Positions 13,301 through 23,764 of a DNA stretch of 64,000 nt are shown piece by piece. Numbering within the stretch: the stretch's first letter is position 1; each line of letters starts with the position of its first letter. The notes under the pieces were generated by a model, which was not told the origin of the DNA, made no database searches, and was given only the letters and a program-made list of their open reading frames with translations. The DNA lies in NCBI GenBank assembly GCA_030272155.1, contig CP126197.1, positions 5,634,001 to 5,698,000 of the forward strand, read 5' to 3'. The translations under genes were made by a program, and so were the position numbers. The stretch is from Tetradesmus obliquus. Taxonomy: Eukaryota > Chlorophyta > Chlorophyceae > Sphaeropleales > Scenedesmaceae.

Positions 13301-14089
13301 CAGCATGTGGGCCAGGCACCAGCCGAGCAGCAGCAGCAGCATCAGCGGCAACAGCAGCAGCAGGGTGCGGCTGCAGCTGCTGCTGGCACGACGGCGGCTG
13401 CAGCGGCAGCAGTAGCAGCAGCAGCAGCAGATGGCGTCACCGGCATGCAGGGCATGATGTCACCCCCGATGTCACCCATGCAGCGGCTGACATCACTGGC
13501 TGGGGTGCAGAGAGGCTTTGAGGGATCCCATGGTGCACTAATGGACCTGCTAGGCAGTGGCAGCTCAGGAGGGGGTGGCGGCTCGCCAGGCAGCCTGCTG
13601 CTGCACGGTTTTGGCAGCCACCACCACGGCAGTGATGGAGGAGCAGCAGGTGTTGGCGATGGCGGCCATGGTGCCGGTTCCCTGCTGTATGGAGGTTTAG
13701 GGCTGGGAGGGTTTGGCAGCAGCGGGAACCTGAGCCTGCTTGGGACGCCTGTGGGCCGCGGCGGCAGCGGTTTTGCAGATCTGGAGGGCTTAGGGCAGGG
13801 TTTGGGGCATACTGCAGGAGGTGGGAGCAGTCCGTCGAGACAGAGACAGCATAGCCCAGATGGGATGCTGTTTGCAGATGTCCTGCCGGAGCTGGGCAGC
13901 ATGCAGCAGCAGCGGCAGCAGCAGCAGCAACAGGCGGGTGCTGGTGCTGCAGCCGGCGCAGGGTACAGCGGCGGTCTAGCGGCTGGGCTTAGGGCTCAAG
14001 GTGGCGGCACGGGCGAGGGTTTCTTAGGGGATGATGAGGATGCCGTTGCTGGTGATGGCATGGTGCGCAGGTGCAGCACTACCGGCTGA
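10338..14089 (+). CDS. R2R3-MYB transcription factor, large, poly-Gln/Ala rich
   Basis: Nuclear DNA-binding protein. Exons 10338-10625, 10956-11188, 11411-12237, 12437-12669 and 12980-14089 join in phase to give about 896 residues. The MYB domain spans the first three exons. R2 starts at WTPQEDEKLRELVAKHG (exon 1/2 junction) and continues through GRNGKSCRLRW. R3 has FSEEEDRILLEAH, GNRWTQIAKLLPGR and TDNAVKNRW. Tryptophan spacing (W..W..W, then F..W..W) and the GRNGKSCRLRW block are typical of plant-type R2R3 factors. The remaining 700 residues are low complexity: Gln, Ala, Gly and His runs, suggesting an activation or condensate-prone region. The last junction to the stop at 14089 could hide one more intron. 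The intron before exon 2 carries a partial copy of that exon's start. Confidence 0.85.
10860..10894 (+). repeat. Echo of MYB exon 2 start inside intron 1
   Basis: About 35 nt resembling the first bases of exon 2, preceded by its own TTGCAG acceptor, 96 bp upstream of the real acceptor. It reads ENEKLRQLVAKQ where the exon reads EDEKLRELVAKH. The flanking intron sequence is also repeated (ACATGCTTGCAA occurs near 10794 and 10923), so this is a tandem duplication across the 3' splice site. Confidence 0.75.
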
Positions 14090-15861
14090 CAGGACTGAGG
14101 CCTCTGGTACCGGCGGCAGCGCCAGCAGCAGCAGCAGCAGCTCTTGTGCGTGTCGTTGCTTGGATGTGTCGTCTGTATGATTGGTGTCTCTGCGCAGGTG
14201 TTGCAGGGCATCACAGGGGCTTGGGCTGCCTGGGGTATGCACATAGGTGTGGTGCATGCATGCATGTGAAGGTTTGGTGTTCTGCATGTCGGCTGCACAG
14301 GTCATCCTTGCTGCGTTGTACAAACTGCAGGCGTTGCCAGGTGTTGTTTGCAGAGGTTTGCATGAGGCTGCCAGGAGCTGCGTTGCCTGGCTGACTGGCC
14401 ATCCCTGTGCCCTAAGTCAGCGTGCATGTATGCGCGCCTGCCTCAGTCAGGCACAGTGGTGTATAGCCATGCACCTTGCGCAGGAGCTGCTGCTGCTGCT
14501 GCTGCTGCGCTTGTGGGTTCATTTTGTCTCGTCGTATGCACGAAGCTTATGTCTGCTGCACTCTTCTAGTCAAGGTGTCTTGGCTGTTTGTCGAAGCGTG
14601 TCTGCGCAGCAGTGTGTGTTGCCTGGCTGGTACCACTCTGGAGCGGTGGCAGCAGGCAAGCTGTGTCCATTGGTCCCCACCAGTTTTGGCAGTGGTTCAC
14701 ATCTTTTGTGATGCCATCAGCTGCTTGCTTGCTTGCTTTTGTCTCGTGAACTTGTAGCAGGCACATTGGCAGCAGCAACCATGTTCGTCTTTGCAACAGT
14801 GATGTCGGTTGTTCCATGTGCTATGCAGCTGCATGCTTGTGGAATGTGCATATTCTCAAGTATATGGGTCTCCTTGTCGCTGTGCACTGGCACGTAATCA
14901 GGTTAGTTTAGGGTCACGCTCAGGTTCAGTTCAGGATGTGTGTGCAGCACCTCTGTGTGAACAACCTGTTTCAGAATTTGCATATTCCCCTTGACCTCAC
15001 CATGACAGCAGTGTGCCAAGCAGTGCTTGGTTGACATGCCTGCAGCGTGCAGGTGCGCAACGCTGTGAGCCTTGTATGTGCTTGTACGGAACGCGTGCTT
15101 GTGTTGTACTCCCTCCCACCAGGACCCAGCTGAAACAGGTTGGGTGATGCGCTTGGCATGATGTGTATGCGTGTGTGGGGTGGAGGGGGGAGGGGCGTGC
15201 GTGTTAGAAACATATGGGATGTATGGGGTTGGAAAACAGCGCTGTGCATGGGTGGCAGGTGTGCATGTGTTATACATCAAACAGAAGGAGCAGACCCCAT
15301 GGTACGGTGTGTTTTGCGCTGAGTCGTGCTGCCGCTTGTGCTTGCTGCTCTGCGCTGCTGTAGCAGTTGAGTGTGCAGGTGCAGCTGGCATGTTCGACTT
15401 GGCCTGCATTGCAGTTCATGCATGTTGTGGTGTGTGTGGGGTGCAGAAAGGCAGTCACAGGTTGTGTGCATGTACTTCAGGGTCTCCTGCATCAGTTGCC
15501 GGGGTGTTGTGTTGGTGGTGATGGAGCTGCCGCTACCGACCACAATAGGCAGCCAGCAGTAGCGCCAGTGTTGTCAGGTGTGTGCACGGCACATGTTTGC
15601 AACACACTGCCTCAGTGTGTGTCATCATTGTGTACGCAGCCACACAGCATGCATGAGCATCTTTCCAGTTTGAAGCAGCCATGTCAGCACCTGCCCAGCC
15701 GTTGTTGTTTGCCGCTCGCTGACACAGCAGCCTGGCTGCTGATTTCAGCAGCGCTGAGGCCCCCTGCCAGATGCCATGGGAGATGGCGCAGCACTTGCAG
15801 CCTGCACGACATCAGGGTGTGTTGCATTTGCAGTACGTGCATGTACAGTTACAGTGTGCAC

Positions 15862-15921
15862 AGTCGGTTGATGCATAATATTAATAATAGTCTTCTTGTA
15901 AGCCATAGTCGGTTGATGCAT
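15862..15921 (-). mobile_element. 30-bp retroposed fragment with 15-bp target-site duplication
   Basis: A 30-bp insert (15877-15906) sits between two perfect copies of AGTCGGTTGATGCAT (15862-15876 and 15907-15921). On the minus strand it ends in a TTATTAATATT tail. The same GGCTTACAAGAAGACTATTATT end recurs near 19440-19470. A flanking duplication plus an A/T microsatellite tail suggests a heavily 5'-truncated non-LTR retroposon (LINE or SINE) copied by target-primed reverse transcription. Confidence 0.65.
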
Positions 15922-16307
15922 GTGCAGGCCCTGTTACCACAGCAGTGGCATGTGTTGGCTTGCGTCAGTAGCGGGGTTGTGCGGGACAGGGGGCATCTGC
16001 GTGTTCTTGTGTTTGCCTTGCCTTGAATGGATGACGCATTTGGTAAGAGGTGTGCCATGGGCGCAAATGTATACATATGCAGGTGATGCCGCACAGACAG
16101 GCGCTGGCCTGGCTACCGCCAGTGGCACGTGCCCTGTGATGTGCTTGCTTGTGTGTGATCTGAGAGTGTGCGGGGCAAGTGTTTGTTGCTGCTGATACTT
16201 TGACGCGCAACAAGCTTACGCTGGCAGCATGATGCTGCCAACAGAGTGTATGTACAGATGGTGTCTTGCTTGGTGTGGCGACAGGCTGCGCACCCACCAG
16301 GCCTACA

Positions 16308-16463
16308 GACGTACTTGTTTTTTTTTTTTTTGGTTACCAGGGGGGACGGAATCCTACTGGCTCGCTACCACAGCACAATTGGGCAAGCCCAACTGCCGGG
16401 AGCGGGAGGCAATGCCTCACCAGCAGAACACGTCACAACACCCTATACCGGACGTACTTGTTT
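16308..16463 (-). mobile_element. SINE-like insertion with poly(A) tail and 13-bp target-site duplication
   Basis: Perfect direct repeats GACGTACTTGTTT (16308-16320 and 16451-16463) flank a 130-bp insert. On the minus strand it is a body of about 120 bp ending in a poly(A) tail of 11 or more bases (T-run at 16318-16331). No open frame of note. A related 3' end (CGTCCCCCTGGTAAC) occurs at about 24604-24690, so this is a family. I could not identify clear pol III A and B boxes; the source RNA is unknown. Confidence 0.72.
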
Positions 16464-17437
16464 CTTGTGTCAGCAGGGTGCTGCTGCTGACACACAATAA
16501 AGTAGAGTTGCGGGCATGATGCACTGTAGTGCCGTGAACTTGCCTGTTTACCTTGGTGTGAACCCCTTACATGCGGCTGTGTATGGTGTGTGTATGAGCT
16601 TCTAGACGTGTGCGTGGCGCTGTGCAGCGCTGGCCTTGTGATTATGTTGCAGGCTGTGACGGCTGGCTTTTTGTGGAATTCAGTTCGCTTTACAGAGCGT
16701 CTGGAACAGCTGGCGCGTGCTGTCCTTGCCTTCCTGTGTTGCAGTGGATGCTGCGCAGGCTTCGCCCCAGGGGAGCACATGTGCTGTACAGCATCCCAAG
16801 CACAGCTCATACTTTGACCGGTGACTATATTGCTTGCTCATTGATTGACGCATGCGTTTGCTATTCAGTGATTTGCTTAGACATATGTGTATCTGGCAGC
16901 AGCATTCCGCTGGGTTCATCTGGTGCTTGATCTCAAGTGTGCCCACGTCGAGCATGCTGCTTTTGGGGGAGGGGTTGGACGGCGCCCTCTGCGGGCCTGC
17001 ACCACAGCCTGTCGTGTTTATTGTCAATGTATATGGTACAATCTTCAGCTTTTGTTAGTAAGGCGTAGAAATCTATGTCCAGGTAACTCACGTGCCTTGC
17101 CATCACCGGAAGTCTGTTTTCACAGCCAGCGTGATGCGTGCAGTGCCGTGGTTCTCCAATCAAAAGTTGCAGTGGAGTCATAGTACTGTTCTTTACCTTA
17201 TCAGCAGGTGCATGCCAGTGCTCATTTTTCAAAAGGACGGCAGGTGAGTCACAAAGCCGCTAGGGTTTGTGTTCTGTCCTGCTATATACATCGCCGTATG
17301 AAGCTTGCTGTTCACCTTAGTACCAGCTGCTGAAGTTCAACGACGCTTGCTGCAGTTGACACTGCCCGGGAAACCCTTGCAAAGACGTGCCGACGTGCGG
17401 TTGGTTCACGCCGTTGTGCATCAGAATAAACGACAAC

Positions 17438-20400
17438 ATGCAGGTGCTGATGAGGCATTCCTGCCAGTGCCCGGGCTCCAGGCTGCGAACAACGGGCGGC
17501 AGCTGCAGTAGCATCAGGGCACCTGCTGCCCCTGTGCATCATGGCTTCAGGAGGCCAGCCAGATCATGTGATATCACAGCTTCGGCGACCAACGGCTCAA
17601 GGCCTTTCAACAAACGCTCAGAGCCTGACTTCCCTGCCTTTCCTGTGGACGAGACCTTCCCTGATGAGGCCCTGGCCACCAACAAGTACCAGGACAGCAG
17701 TTTGGACGCCAACGAGGCGCTGAAGTCCATTTGTGCTTGGGACACAGAAGGCCTGCCCAAACACCACACATCAAGGTGAGAGCAACTGAATTCATGGCCA
17801 AGCTAGCCCTCAGTCCACTGGCGGGGGCAGCATGTGGTGCTTCGCTAGCGTGACGTGATGCTGCACAGTACTGCAACTATTTTCAAGTACTGCACACGGT
17901 TTAGGCTGCCACAGATCAGGCAGCTGTAGTGAGCTCTATGCTGCAGCTTTACTTCAGCAACCGGTGTCAGCAGATCGTGGCCAGGCGCGTGTGCATGGCC
18001 TTGGATCCCGCCAACAGGTGCTGGTGCCAGCAGCGCTGACACAGCAGGTGCACCTGCAGTTGGCAGGCACATGTTGGTGCATGATGCACTTCAAGTGTGT
18101 TGTGTCATCACTGCCGTGGTCCATGAGTCACCTGACATGCTCTGCATTGCTGTACAAACCGCTGCAGGCGAGGTGTGAGCAACAAGGTGATGCTCAGCAC
18201 GTATGCCGACTGCATTGGCAGCAACATCGCAGACCTCACAGGCTTCCTGCAAGCAGAGGTGCAAGGTGAGCAGCTTGTTCTGTAGAACCAAGGAGTGATT
18301 ACGGCGCATGGTAGCCTGGGTTTGGAAAGGTTGCACAATTGATCATGGCTGGAGTTGCTGCAATGGTGTCATGTGCACAGCGCATCCACCAGCTGTTGCC
18401 ACCGACAATGCACACCTGGTGCAAAAGCAGTGCTGTATGCAGCTGCATCACCTGGTGCTGCGCTGATAGCGATGACTCAACTTCAAGCGGGCAGTTGTTG
18501 AGCAGGTTGTGAGTACCTGCCTCCTGCTGATGTGCTTCCTGCAACCGTGTCTGCTGCAGATGCCATCGGCAGCATCCACCTGCTGCCCATCTTCCCATCT
18601 ACAGGCGACAGGGGCTTTGCGCCGGTCAACTACCAGGAGGTTGACCCCAAGCTAGGTGGGTGCCGCTGCAGCACCAGATGACTACCAAGAACCACTAGGC
18701 TTACAAAAATTCCTGCAGCTGGGGTTTCCTGCAAGCATCAGAGGTCTTCGGCGTGTGGCTGTGCCGCTGATTTTTTCTGCATGCTCACAGAGCACATGCA
18801 TCAGCAGGCGATGTGGTGCTGCATCTCCTCCTTTGCCATGCAAACTCCTTCGCCAGATGTGCTTGGCAGTGCACTACCAGACTTGCTGCTGCTGACTCGT
18901 GCCTTGTTGTGCGCCTGCAGGCAGCTGGGGGGACGTGCAGACCCTTGCAGGCGAGTACCAGGTGAGCGTGACAGCTGCGCAAGCCCCTGGCAGCAGCTAG
19001 ACGGCATGCAACACAGTAACAATTCCTGGCTGCAACAGGTTTGTAGCCTGCCTGGCACATCCACTGCTCCCTGCCGTTGCTGTCAACAAACACAACAAGC
19101 ACTGCACTGTTGTGCTTTTTTCCTGCGCGTTCCTTCAAGATGTGCCTGGAGTACATGGTGAACCACATCAGCCCAGGCTCGCCGCAGTTCCAGGACTACA
19201 AGGCACACGGCGACAACTCAGCCTACAAGGACATGTTTGTGCGCTGGAAGGACGTCTGGGCCTCAGGTGGGCAGCACAGTGATACAGGCAGCTGGTATGG
19301 CTGCTTCTTGTATCATTAGAGCTGTGCATCTGTGGCTGCTGCTGCCGGTGCTACTTGCCAGCACCATGAGCAACGTTGCAGCTCAACAACAACATCAGCG
19401 CTGTAATGATGATGCACAGGCACAAAACTTGTTGTGTACTAATAATAATAGTCTTCTTGTAAGCCATACCTTGTCATCGGCATCGGCAACCGCACCCCGC
19501 GTACGGAGCGGAAACTACGACTATTATTGCCTCTCTATTGACATGCATGCATGTGGTGACAATTGTGCTGCTTGCCTGCCTGCAGGCGCACCCACAGCAG
19601 AAGAGCTGGCCATGGTGCGCACACGCAAGCCGGCGCCGCCTGTGCTGTCGGTGGAGATGGGTGACGGCAGCGTGGTGCCGCTGTGGTGCACCTTCTCAAC
19701 GCAGCAGGTGTGTTGACAGCGCATCTGCGCCGGCAGCTGGTCTCATGCAATGTTGTTGTGTAGCACAGTGTTGCTCAAATTCTGGGGAAGCCATGCGCAG
19801 GCGCCGCCACCTCAATGCTCTCAGCTTTCTGTGTACATGCCCTAGCAGCACCCGCATGCCGCAAATGTTGCCTGCTGCTGCTGCTGCAGGTGGACATCGA
19901 CCCCTTCTCAGAGAAGGGCTGGGAGTTCACCGAGGCCTCGCTGCGCTCGCTGTGCGAGCGGGGCGGCGCGCGGCTCATTCGCCTGGATGCGTTCGGCTAC
20001 GTGTCAAAGAAGGCAGGCACGACGTGCTTCATGCAGGTGAGGGCTGGCTGTTGTGGCTTTGCGTGGCCAACTCTGGCATTCCCTGGATCATGAACTGTGC
20101 AGTTGAATACGCGAGGTTTGTGCATGCATATGTTCCGGTCAGCGACAGCCTGTGCCCCTTACAGCTGCTGGAAACCTGCACAAGCCTACTGCATGGCCTG
20201 GCAGGTTTGCCTGCTGCTGTAGCAAACACATACAAGCCTCCCCAGCAGCCACCACAACGGCAGCCACCACAATTGCCACGTTGAGCGAGCAACATGGTGT
20301 CACTGTTGTCCCGCCGTGCTGCAGGGGCCTGAGGTGTGGGACCTGCTGGCGCGCATCAAGGAGGTGGTGCGGCCGTATGGCGTGCAGCTGCTGTGCGAGG

Positions 20401-23400
20401 TGCACGAGGACTTCCTGCTCAACATCGAGCTGGCCAGGTGGGGGCTTGGCGCTTGGGAGCAGACGGCACCAGAGATAAGGGAGCTGTGTCTGCTCAGCCT
20501 GCAACACATTCTATGCTGCCTTTGTCGCTGCCACAGCTCAGAATGTGCAGCTGGCGTTCAGCGGGTGAGTTATGCTACAAACTGCGTTTAACATTCAACA
20601 ACACTCTGCAGCGGTGCTGGGTCAATTGTTCATGCTGCTGACCTGTCTCAACTTCCATCTGCTGTGCAGGCACGGCCTGTGGGTGTACGACTTTGCGCTG
20701 CCGCTGCTGATGCTGCATGCGCTCAAGTTCAAGAGCGCTGAGCCACTGCGGCACTGGATCTCCATTTGCCCGCGCCGGCAGATCACAACCCTGGACACCC
20801 ACGACGGCATGTGAGTGCATCTGGATGCCATGTGTTATTGTAGGGGTGTGTTGTGTAGATGCTGGGCGTGTGCAGCCGCAGCGCTGGCATTGAAGCATGT
20901 TGCAATGTGGTGACCTGCAACAGATATATCTAAACATGATGCTGACCATATCATTTGTGCTGACTGCTGCTGCCGACTTGCAGGGGCGTGGACGACATCA
21001 CAGTGAGTGCCAGAGCAGTTTTTAGTCTGTGCTGCTGCTGTGTGGTTTACGCACGCGCGGGCTTCGACAGCTATGCTTGTCTTCAAGCTGCAAGCAGCCG
21101 GCACGCACACACTCGCTGCACAACCGTTATCCAGCATGCACAAATAGCAGTGACCAAGCATGCAATTCAAAAACCTTGTTCCCTATGCAGCTCGGGCCAG
21201 CAGGAAATGCAAGACATGCATTATGTCCCTGTGTGCAGGGCCTGGCGCCGCTGGTGGACATCCCTGAGCTGGAGCGTAGCATCCTGGGCAGGGGCGGCAA
21301 CATCAACTACAAGCACTTCTTCGTGAAGCCGGGGCAGGCAGATGGTGAGCACTGTGTTGGGTAGGTTTTGCCAGTTGAAGGCATTAGAATGTGTCATTGT
21401 GCCGTGTGCGTGTGCAGCCTGTGCTGTTGGCTGTGTTGTGTCCAATGGTGCTGCACAGCTGCGCAGGTGGTGCACCCCTCCTGGCCAGACTGGCAGCAGC
21501 AGTGGCTGCTGCTCAAAAAGGGGCAACAGAGGGTGCTGGAGACTGTGACTGCCCACGAAAAGTGGTTTTGGGACATTTGTTATGCTTTTTACGTTGAAAT
21601 TCCGCTGTGATCGGACCAGCAGCCGCAACTTGCGATTTCGCGCAGTCACAGGTCGCTTCTCCCTTTGACGCCTTTGCATTGAATGAAGCATCGATATTGG
21701 CGTGTGTGTGTACTCTACAAACCCTTGCTGTGTCGCAGAATTTGCCAAACAACCGTGACGTGGCAGCTGCACCTCCCCCCATTTCGGCCAGTGTGACACT
21801 GCAGGGGTATATAAGGGTATCTGGGTTGCACTACTGTTACGACTGTACTTGAACAGGATCTGTTCTACAGTTCGTACACCTGTCTGTGTTTCTCTAACCA
21901 GACAAGTTCCTCACATCGGAAGAGGATTAACAGCTCTGCTGCCTGAGCACGAAGCCATGCCAGCAGTGTCCAGGGCGCTGCCCAGGACGCGCTGCGCTTG
22001 ATGAATGTTCCTGGGCAATCATTCCAGCACAGGATGGCAGCAGAGCATTCTGACGATGTTTTGCCTTTTGTTTGACAGCCCTTGACTTGTATTGCTGCTC
22101 CCCTGCTTTCTGCAGTTGCTCCAGACCACAAGCGCACAACATCATCTCTGCATGCAGCAGCAGATTTCCTGCAGCCAGACTGCCTGGAGGGCTCCTACCA
22201 GTCTGTCGCCCACCAGGTCAGCACACCTGCACTAAGCTAGCACTACACAGCTGGTGCTGCTGCAGACCAAGCTGTAGCATGGTGCTTGTGTGTGATGTAG
22301 CTGCAGGGTATGAGCAAGGCACGTGCTGCATTTCCCTCGTTCTGCACTTGCATGCTCAGCGCAATGCACCTGATAGTTTGCCGGCTGGCAGACGTGCGGG
22401 TCGGCAATGGCCTTGGGTCATCCTGCAAGCTCCAGCACTTGCTGACAATCAACTCACTGGGTGATCTGCCGCTGCATGCCTGCAGTACAACCAAACTTAC
22501 TTCAGCGCTGTGGGAGAGGATCCACAGCAGTACCTGCTGGCAAGGTGAGCACAGCAGGTGTATGGCTCAGGCGCCTCAGCTGTGCATTGTTGTACAGCTC
22601 AGTGCCATAGCTCATCTGCATTCACCGTTGGGAAGATTTATTTCTATGCAGCTTCGATGCGCAAGCCAGCTTGCAGGCGCCGCAACATCACTGTGTGGTG
22701 ATACTGCGTGCTGCAGGGCCATCCAGTTCTTCACGCCAGGCGTGCCCATGATCTACTACGTGGTGAGTGCAGCGAACCTTGGCTCGGTGTGTACAGCAGG
22801 CATGCCCCTGTTGCCACAGGCGCAGCGTCGGTGGAGCAGCTGTGAGTTGGTGTTGTCACATGCCTTAGACGTGCATGCATACCTCTGTCATGTCAGCAAG
22901 AGCATTGTGTGTTCTGCGCTACGCGTCAGGCGATGTGATGCATAGGTTGGGAGTCAGGTAAAGTGGCCTGAAGACATGTGTGTGCTGACTGCTGCTGCAG
23001 GGCCTGCTGGCTGGCAGCAACGACTTTGAGCAGCTGCAGAACGGCGGCGACTGCAGGGACATCAACAGGCACTTCTACAGCCTGCAGGAGGCGCGCCAGG
23101 CGGTGCGGCGGCCAGTGGTGCAGGTAAAGTGCTTGGTGCCAGCAAGGAGCTCTCATTTGATAGCCGCACACAAGCACTGGCTATGGTGCATGTTTGTGTT
23201 GCTGTGGCAGTTGGACAGCTGGCCTTTCCACAAGCCCTCTGGTAGTTGTAACAGTTTGATTGTTGCTGACGCATGCGCTGCATGGCTGCGCTGCTGCTGC
23301 AGGCGCTGCTGGAGCTGTGCCGCTTCCGCAACGAGCACCCCGCCTTCAAGGGCCGCGTGTACGTGGACGACTCCGGGCCTGCCTCGCTGCTCAAGGTCAC

Positions 23401-23764
23401 CTGGGACTACAAGGGCCTGCACAAGGCAGTGCTGGTCGCTGACGTGGCCAGCCACGCCTTCAGCATCAGCCACACACCATACTCCCCAGATGGCTTGGAG
23501 CTGGGCGGCGTGAGCAGCCTGGATGCTCGTGGGATCTTCAGCGTGTTCAGCTGCGATGCGCTGGACCTGCCCAGCAGGAAGCTGAAGAGGACGCGCGCAA
23601 TGGTGGCGGCGGCAGCAGCAGCAGCAGGCGCGGGAGTGGCGGAGGGCTCTGTGAGTGAGTCTGACACTGAGGGAAGCGTGAGTGTGGGTGTGGGCATGAA
23701 CGGCATGCAGCAGCTGGACCTGTCCTGGGCCTGGAAGACAGCACCTGCTGCTGCCTCCCGTTAA
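17438..23764 (+). CDS. Sucrose phosphorylase-family enzyme (GH13 subfamily 18), probably organelle-targeted
   Basis: GH13_18 enzymes cleave sucrose or a close relative with phosphate to give glucose 1-phosphate. Sixteen exons join in phase: 17438-17775, 18168-18265, 18560-18655, 18921-18961, 19140-19266, 19586-19707, 19890-20036, 20325-20437, 20670-20810, 20984-21002, 21239-21344, 22116-22216, about 22486-22544, 22717-22762, 23001-23123 and 23303-23764, giving about 712 residues. Family signatures: [85 protein letters not shown]. Expected catalytic residues: nucleophile D307 (IRLDAFGY), acid/base E348 (LLCEVHE), stabiliser D406 (LDTHDG). Spacings of 41 and 58 match the bifidobacterial enzyme (40 and 58, from memory). 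The first ~55 residues are Arg/Ser/Ala-rich with almost no acidic residues, like a transit peptide; a second non-catalytic N-terminal segment and an Ala-rich tail extend the usual ~500 residues. Upstream in-frame ATG at 17387 is an alternative start. Confidence 0.88.
19437..19535 (-). mobile_element. Second copy of the GGCTTACAAGAAGAC-type retroposon end, in an intron
   Basis: Lies in intron 5 of the phosphorylase gene. On the minus strand it ends GGCTTACAAGAAGACTATTATTATTAG, cut here to its key parts: a shared GGCTTACAAGAAGAC block and an (ATT)n tail. The other side holds AATAATAGTCGTAG, which makes a short inverted pair with the tail, so a small MITE is an alternative reading. No convincing target-site duplication seen. 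Confidence 0.4.
21600..21960. other. TATA-containing block of different composition inside an intron
   Basis: Lies in the long intron (21345-22115) of the phosphorylase gene. It lacks the CAG/CTG texture of its surroundings and holds TATATAAGG at 21808-21816. It could be an old solo LTR or other inserted promoter-bearing sequence, or an intronic promoter. I could not find paired termini or a target duplication, so the class is open. Confidence 0.25.

Larger units (their letters stand above)
14090..17386. other. Gene-poor TG-rich stretch
   Basis: No conserved protein on either strand. The sequence is TG-rich on the plus strand and probably includes the MYB 3' UTR and the promoter of the next gene. 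I find no TGTAA between the MYB stop and the one inside a small insertion at about 15897. Two retroposed insertions lie here (15862-15921 and 16308-16463). Confidence 0.45.

Noticed and set aside
20500-20580. Extra phosphorylase exon (text near SECAAGVQR)
   Set aside because: Direct join of 20437 to 20670 gives the expected [17 protein letters not shown] and correct phase; this stretch would disrupt it.
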